From Rhizobium sp. GN54 (lineage in GTDB: Bacteria; Pseudomonadota; Alphaproteobacteria; Rhizobiales; Rhizobiaceae): DNA of 64,000 nucleotides. The notes beneath the pieces were generated by a model that ran no database searches, was not told the origin of the DNA, and worked only from the letters and a program-made list of their open reading frames with translations. The stretch spans positions 290,264 through 354,263 of the forward strand of contig NZ_JAJNCZ010000005.1 of NCBI RefSeq assembly GCF_021026345.1. The letters run 5' to 3'. A program made the translations under genes and the position numbers. Positions 59,645 to 64,000 of this stretch are shown piece by piece; position 1 is the stretch's first letter; every line of letters starts with the position of its first letter.

Positions 59645-60440
59645 GAAGAAAAGCGATGCCTCCGTTGGAGGGATCATCGCGGTTATCGGCCTTGTGGCGT
59701 TTATCCTGATCAGCGTCGGAGGGTTTCTTGTCCTCAGGCATAAGGCCATACTGAATGCGTCTCTCGATGCCGATCTTTGTCCGACAGATGGCCCCACCTC
59801 TGTGACGGCCGTGCTTCTGGACATCACCGATCCGATTTCGGAGATCACCAAGGTTGATCTCAAGCGTCAGTTTCAGAAGGCTGTGGCCGACGTGGAGAAG
59901 GGCGGACTGATCGAGGTCTACGCGCTTACGGACTCTGAGGGTGAGCTGCAACGTACCTACAGGGGATGCAATCCCGGTGACGGCGATGGTGCGGATGAAC
60001 TCACTTCAAATCCGAAGCGGATCCAGGAACGATGGGAAAAAGCCTTCAACAAGCCATTGAAGGACATCGAAGACCAGATGGGTGAAGGCAAAGAAGGCAA
60101 ACAATCGCCAATCATGGCCGGGGTGCAGAGGATCGTAATCGAGAGCTTCTCGGATCGAAAGATGGAAGGCAAGCCAAAGACTCTATTCGTCGCTTCCGAC
60201 ATGATCGAACACACGGGATCGTTCTCCATTTACAAGTCCGGCCCAAACTACCAGCGGTATGAGAAGAGCACTGCGAGAGACAAGTTCAGAACACCGCTGG
60301 ACGGCATCGGGGTCAAGATACTCGCGTTTCAAAGAGAGAATTCCGCTGAGCTTGGCGATCTTCCCGATTTCTGGCTTGCATGGGTGCGTTCCAACAGTGG
60401 CGATTGGATCGGCTACGAACGATTGGCAGGAGTGAAGTGA
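59625..60440 (+). CDS. Operon gene 2: membrane-anchored VWA-like protein
   Basis: The 271-residue protein has a basic start (ARRRRKKKS), one membrane helix (14-36) and a soluble domain beginning VTAVLLDITDPISE. Asp66-x-Thr-Asp69-xx-Ser72 resembles the metal-ion (MIDAS) loop of von Willebrand A domains, and a later FVASDMIEH could be the companion Asp. The domain probably sits in the periplasm. CGGAG precedes the ATG inside the end of gene 1. The stop overlaps the start of gene 3 (TGATG). The fold is inferred from motifs. Confidence 0.7.
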   Translation: MARRRRKKKSDASVGGIIAVIGLVAFILISVGGFLVLRHKAILNASLDADLCPTDGPTSVTAVLLDITDPISEITKVDLKRQFQKAVADVEKGGLIEVYALTDSEGELQRTYRGCNPGDGDGADELTSNPKRIQERWEKAFNKPLKDIEDQMGEGKEGKQSPIMAGVQRIVIESFSDRKMEGKPKTLFVASDMIEHTGSFSIYKSGPNYQRYEKSTARDKFRTPLDGIGVKILAFQRENSAELGDLPDFWLAWVRSNSGDWIGYERLAGVK

Positions 60441-61972
60441 TGCCGACTGGTCTGGACATCAGGCATTTCGTCCGTAGGAACGGACCTATCGTGCTTTTCG
60501 CGATAATGACCTTCATTGGGTCCTTCATCATATGGTTCGGGAAACTCTATGGAGTGGACACCGTCACGATAACGGTCATTCCGTTGGCGATGATGGCTAT
60601 CTACTTCCTCATCTCGTTCTTCGCAGCCGGCCTGAGCCTTCATAACGAGCAGGCTGGCGACAACCTCTACTACATGGGGTTCCTGTTCACACTGACCAGC
60701 CTCGGTGTTTCGCTCTATCAGTTCACAGGGCAAGCCTCGATCGAGGACGTCGTTCGGAACTTTGGCGTGGCCATCTCGTCGACCATCGCCGGTATCTCCC
60801 TCCGGATCCTTTTCAATCAGATGCGTCGTGACCCGGTCGATATTGAACGGGCGGTTCGGCATGACCTCGCCGAGATGACCCGCCGAGTACGAACTGAGCT
60901 CGATACGTCCGCGATGGAATTTTCCAGTTATCGGCGTACGAGCCACCAGATGCTGCTTGAGGGCTTCGAGGAGATAGCTCGGCAGGCTGAGAAGAGTGGA
61001 GAAGCTGTTCGCGCGTCCATTGAAGCAATGTCTCTTCAAGCTACCAAGACGATCCAAGAAGCGTCGGCACGACTTACATCAACGTTGGATAGCACCCAAG
61101 AACAAATCATCGCCTATGCAGCGAGCAATGCCCTGACGATCTCTGAAATGAGCGACAAGCTCAACGCTTCCGTTGGGAAGATCGAAGAACGTACCCACAA
61201 ATTGGCTGATGCCGTCGACGGCGTGATCGAGAAGTTCAAGGCATCCAGATCGCCCGACGAAATCCTCAAGATTGAGTTCACTCCGGTTATTGAAGGGCTG
61301 CAGACCATCGTCACGGAGCACAGCAAGGCCATAGACGAGAATGCTATGTCGACCCGCGAGACGGTCAAGAAAGTGCTGTCCGCAATCGCACCGTTCAAGC
61401 AGACCAACGCGACACTCGCCGCCTTGGCAGTGAAGTTGGATGGTACGAATGCTGCATCGGAGCACACGACCCAGGCCATCGGCTCCATGCTTGATCGATT
61501 GAGTGCAATTGCTGTTGCAACAGGGAGCACAAACGAAAGCATGGTGGCGCTGACCACACGCATTCAAGAGACCGTTCCTGCCACGAATGCAGCGACGGAA
61601 GCACACCTCAAGAACGCTGACAAGCTGTCCGATCTGATCTCCGCCGTAAAGACGAACACGAGCAATCTGAAAGTGATGACAGTGAAGCTATCGTCGGCTT
61701 CGGGCACGGTGGACGATCATTCAAAACGAATGGAAGACCTGATAGGTGTGGTGGAACGGTCTGCGGAGACCGCGAGTAAGACCGCGAGCGCCGTAGATGC
61801 GATGAGCGTTCGTCTTGCTCAAGAACGCCCCGAAATCCTGCTTGGAGCCTTGAACTCGACGTCCCCAGCGATGCCATCCGGTGTGGTAACAAACGGCGAA
61901 AGCGTTGACGCGGCTCAACTTTCCTCAGGTGAAGATGACAAGCCCAAGAAGAGTAGCTGGTTTACGCGATGA
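60440..61972 (+). CDS. Operon gene 3: MotA/TolQ/ZorA-like channel with long tail
   Basis: The 510-residue protein has four helices near 15-36, 41-65, 77-96 and 107-126, the last with GVAISSTIAGISLRILFNQM, the small-residue pattern of MotA/TolQ/ExbB proton channels. The remaining 380 or so residues are a long helical tail rich in Ala, Thr and Ser, like the intracellular tail of ZorA. The next gene encodes a MotB/OmpA-like partner, as in ZorAB. AGGAG precedes the ATG within gene 2's end. Confidence 0.78.
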   Translation: MPTGLDIRHFVRRNGPIVLFAIMTFIGSFIIWFGKLYGVDTVTITVIPLAMMAIYFLISFFAAGLSLHNEQAGDNLYYMGFLFTLTSLGVSLYQFTGQASIEDVVRNFGVAISSTIAGISLRILFNQMRRDPVDIERAVRHDLAEMTRRVRTELDTSAMEFSSYRRTSHQMLLEGFEEIARQAEKSGEAVRASIEAMSLQATKTIQEASARLTSTLDSTQEQIIAYAASNALTISEMSDKLNASVGKIEERTHKLADAVDGVIEKFKASRSPDEILKIEFTPVIEGLQTIVTEHSKAIDENAMSTRETVKKVLSAIAPFKQTNATLAALAVKLDGTNAASEHTTQAIGSMLDRLSAIAVATGSTNESMVALTTRIQETVPATNAATEAHLKNADKLSDLISAVKTNTSNLKVMTVKLSSASGTVDDHSKRMEDLIGVVERSAETASKTASAVDAMSVRLAQERPEILLGALNSTSPAMPSGVVTNGESVDAAQLSSGEDDKPKKSSWFTR

Positions 61973-62988
61973 GCAACTCCGAAACGACAACCAAGGTCGA
62001 ACACAAAGGCTATAATCGAGGTCTCATTCTTGGGTTCACCATGGCGGAGTCCATGCTGCTCTTGGTGTTCTGCCTTCTGCTCGTGACCGGAGCCATCATT
62101 GCAAACGAGAGATTGAAAGCAACCAACGCTCTTAAGGAGGTTGACCGGCTACAAAGCGATCTGGCGGATAAGAAGAAGGATATTGAGGTCCTTGAGACGA
62201 AACTCACGGCCCTCGCTGGCCAAGTTTCCCTCATCGACAAACGCAAACTCGAAGAAGACTGGCGCGAACTGGTTGAAGCCCGAGACGTCGTCAGGGAGTT
62301 GAAGCGTCTTCTCGATGTGCCTGATCCAGAAAAGCTACAAGAGAAGATCGACGCCTTGCTTGCTGCGGAAAAAAGCCTTCAGGATCAGGCGAAGCTGGAG
62401 GCAGCTCTTAAGGAGGCCATGGATCGAAACAATGATCTCGAACGTCTGCTCGCCGACACAGAAAGCGCACTGGCCGATGCTCAGCAAACTTCCAAGCCGC
62501 ACGAATGGCCGCCAATTATCAGCCTAAGCGAGGCAAGCGGATACTTCTTCAGGTCAGGAAGCGCGGAACTGACCGAAAAGTTTACAGCCGACCTCAACGG
62601 CTCGATATCGACACAGATCGCAGACAACCTAAAACGTTACGGCGTCGATATCGTCGAGGTGATCGGCCACACTGACGAACAGCCGCTGTCGCGCCTTTCC
62701 TCGAACATGGACAAGCTCGCCATCGACGTTCTCTCCTCAAAGAAACCGGTGACGGATATGGTGCCAGCGGACAACGCTGGTCTCGGACTTGCCAGAGCGA
62801 TGTCAGTAGCAAATATCCTCCGCAGCAACAACGCTTTGGGGGGAGTGACTATCCTGCCGCTGTCTGCAGCGCAGCTCGTGATGCCAGGCGATAAACTGAC
62901 AACCGGACAGGCAGGTAACGTAGAAAACCGACGGCGGATCGAGATCAGAATTAGAAGAAAGGATAACGCCGCATCATTCGCCGAATAG
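61969..62988 (+). CDS. Operon gene 4: MotB/ZorB-like OmpA-domain protein
   Basis: The 339-residue protein has one N-terminal membrane helix near 18-42 (ILGFTMAESMLLLVFCLLLV) with an acidic Glu27 where MotB has its proton-carrying Asp. A helical linker (about 50-175) leads to an OmpA-type peptidoglycan-binding domain, with VIGHTDEQ near 231-238 and NRRRIEIRI near the end. It overlaps gene 3 by ATGA. With gene 3 it forms the pair expected of a stator-like ion-driven unit. Confidence 0.82.
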   Translation: MSNSETTTKVEHKGYNRGLILGFTMAESMLLLVFCLLLVTGAIIANERLKATNALKEVDRLQSDLADKKKDIEVLETKLTALAGQVSLIDKRKLEEDWRELVEARDVVRELKRLLDVPDPEKLQEKIDALLAAEKSLQDQAKLEAALKEAMDRNNDLERLLADTESALADAQQTSKPHEWPPIISLSEASGYFFRSGSAELTEKFTADLNGSISTQIADNLKRYGVDIVEVIGHTDEQPLSRLSSNMDKLAIDVLSSKKPVTDMVPADNAGLGLARAMSVANILRSNNALGGVTILPLSAAQLVMPGDKLTTGQAGNVENRRRIEIRIRRKDNAASFAE

Positions 62989-63031
62989 GCTGATGCACGT
63001 CCGGAGTGCTAGATACCAAGGAAATAATCTC

Positions 63032-63424
63032 GTGCTACTCACTAGGGAAATCGCTGTTCGCATAATCGACGCGCTTGCAATCGCGATAGACGGAAAATCC
63101 GCGTCAGCTAAGACCTTTAACTGCAAGCCTGCCGACGTCGCTAAGTTCGACAACTGGCAGGATGCCCTTTACTCGACATCACAGGATACGCCTCGAACGA
63201 GAGCGTTGGTGTTAGCATATGCGTTGCTGTCAGGTGGCAAGCTTGCAAAGGGAGGGTTTCAGATCGATGGCCATTGGTTCCACCCGGATATCTGGGTGGT
63301 GAAGACGATGCTCAACAAAGGCTATATGATTGAGAACGCTGATGGATCACATTTTGAACTGACTGAAAGCGGCTGGTCCTTGATCGCTGATACAATCGAG
63401 GGGTTGGCTCAGTCTCGAGGGTAG
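63032..63424 (+). CDS. Hypothetical protein with winged-helix-like C terminus
   Basis: A 130-residue protein starting at GTG 63032, with AAGGA 9 bases upstream; ATG 62993 is an alternative that abuts operon gene 4. The C-terminal part (FHPDIWVVKTMLNKGYMIEN then FELTESGWSLIADTIE) looks like a winged helix with a LTESGW turn. It could be a regulator, but no family is recognised. It follows the four-gene operon on the same strand and might be part of it. Confidence 0.55.
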   Translation: MLLTREIAVRIIDALAIAIDGKSASAKTFNCKPADVAKFDNWQDALYSTSQDTPRTRALVLAYALLSGGKLAKGGFQIDGHWFHPDIWVVKTMLNKGYMIENADGSHFELTESGWSLIADTIEGLAQSRG

Positions 63425-63599
63425 TTGCCGGGCGTTTTGGTTGCGATACACGGGGCGAGGCAGATGTACCGATCTTTCAATCTTTAATCCGGTGCGGGAT
63501 TTGCACCGTTGCAGGAAGAAAGCACCCTGATAAGGCAACTCAGGTGCGCTTGGGTTGCTCGGGGATAAACTTGTGTGCCACGTTGCACCTACGCCGAGA

Positions 63600-63890
63600 C
63601 TACTCGCAGCGCGCCCACTCAGATGCGGCATTGGATTCGCCCTGATAACAATATCCAAGCGCCTCTAAGCTTTCGGAAACCTCGTCCCGCTTGTCGCACT
63701 GTTTCAGCGTCTGCGGATCGTCGCCACTGCCACCACGGCAATTCTCGTTTAGCCCAGTCCACTGCTCGATCAGGTCCGGGACAGATGCATTCGATGACTG
63801 TGGGGAGGCGTCTCGGGAGCAGTAAAGATGGTCGTCGCCGTTGATCCGGATATTTCCGTTCGGCAAGGTGTCCAGCATGTGTTTCGGCAT
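63600..63890 (-). CDS. Cys-rich hypothetical protein, possibly truncated
   Basis: The 96-residue minus-strand frame has QWTGLNENCRGGSGDDPQTL, then KQCDKRDEVSESLEALGYCY and a final WARCE. This pattern recurs at the C termini of secreted alphaproteobacterial hypotheticals. Here no signal peptide precedes it, so it may be a fragment. The start at 63890 is the first ATG near that is in a reasonable place; the frame is open to 63974. Confidence 0.5.
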   Translation of the reverse strand: MPKHMLDTLPNGNIRINGDDHLYCSRDASPQSSNASVPDLIEQWTGLNENCRGGSGDDPQTLKQCDKRDEVSESLEALGYCYQGESNAASEWARCE

Positions 63891-63935
63891 GGAATAAGGA
63901 CCCCGCACATGGGGTGATCGGCGTCCAAACGGGAC

Positions 63936-63990
63936 CCCCATCTGCGATGGGGTTACAACAGCCTCCGGTTTCATCGGAGGCTTTTTATTT
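63936..63990 (+). terminator. Tandem hairpins with T-run
   Basis: CCCCATC/GATGGGG (63936-63952) is followed by GCCTCCG/CGGAGGC (63961-63981) and then TTTTTATTT. The second hairpin is a good Rho-independent terminator on the plus strand; no plus-strand gene is close upstream except the 63032 gene. Confidence 0.7.
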
Positions 63991-64000
63991 GGATGCTTGT

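Noticed and set aside
58193..62988. A complete known Zorya type I, II or III system
   Set aside because: The ZorA/ZorB-like pair is present, but I saw nothing resembling ZorC, ZorD helicase, ZorE HNH nuclease or the type III partners. The two extra genes encode membrane proteins.
58193..62988. Housekeeping TolQRA or flagellar MotAB operon
   Set aside because: The long tail, the OmpA-domain partner, the extra VWA-like gene and the location in a recombinase-bearing island do not fit, although a transport role is not excluded.

Overview
The window looks like chromosome from an alphaproteobacterium of the Hyphomicrobiales, most likely Rhizobiaceae. The evidence is GC-rich coding DNA, a PraR/PhrR-type regulator, a Mur-like Fur protein, a chimeric malic enzyme next to olsB, and the orders glnD-mutS-malic enzyme-olsB and lptC-lptA-lptB-rpoN-hpf-ptsN, all familiar from rhizobia. 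I saw no rRNA, tRNA or CRISPR array.

Positions 1-48879 are core genome. A DUF1150-type gene end (1-144) is followed by a long minus-strand block: trmB, metK, praR, lnt, a CorC-like gene, ybeY, phoH, miaB, plsC, fur/mur, rimI, tsaB, nfuA, a universal stress gene and trpS. After a plus-strand M15-like gene come a VOC gene, murJ, glnD and mutS (minus) and the malic enzyme (plus). Next are olsB, a hybrid kinase, lspA, two RNA methyltransferase genes, a CoxG-like gene, lapA-like, ihfB and sppA. The lipopolysaccharide transport and sigma-54 block (lptC, lptA, lptB, rpoN, hpf, ptsN) follows, then grpE and hrcA, then rph, rdgB and hemW, and finally dnaA and rpsT. Many neighbours overlap by ATGA or TGATG, which suggests translational coupling.

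At about 48975 the core ends abruptly. The first 34 or so codons of comM, preceded by an alphaproteobacterial SOS box (GTTC-N7-GTTC), run into foreign DNA. A large serine recombinase gene starts 27 bases after the broken frame, so this is probably the left end of an integrated element in comM. The other end lies beyond 64000.

The island (about 48985-64000) has lower GC and is a mosaic. It holds a decayed phage terminase small-subunit gene, several tiny unknown genes, a three-helix membrane protein, a decayed tyrosine integrase, a pair of 49-bp palindromic repeats and an intact tyrosine recombinase. Its cargo looks like defence genes: an 851-residue STAND NTPase with an apparent HEPN RNase motif, TPR repeats and a cold-shock-like end; a secreted staphylococcal-type nuclease; and a tightly coupled four-gene membrane operon (58193-62988). 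The operon encodes a four-helix coiled-coil protein, a membrane-anchored von Willebrand A-like protein, a MotA/TolQ/ZorA-like channel with a very long coiled tail, and a MotB/ZorB-like OmpA protein with an acidic residue in its membrane helix. I recognise no Zorya effector here, so this operon is the best candidate for an undescribed system.
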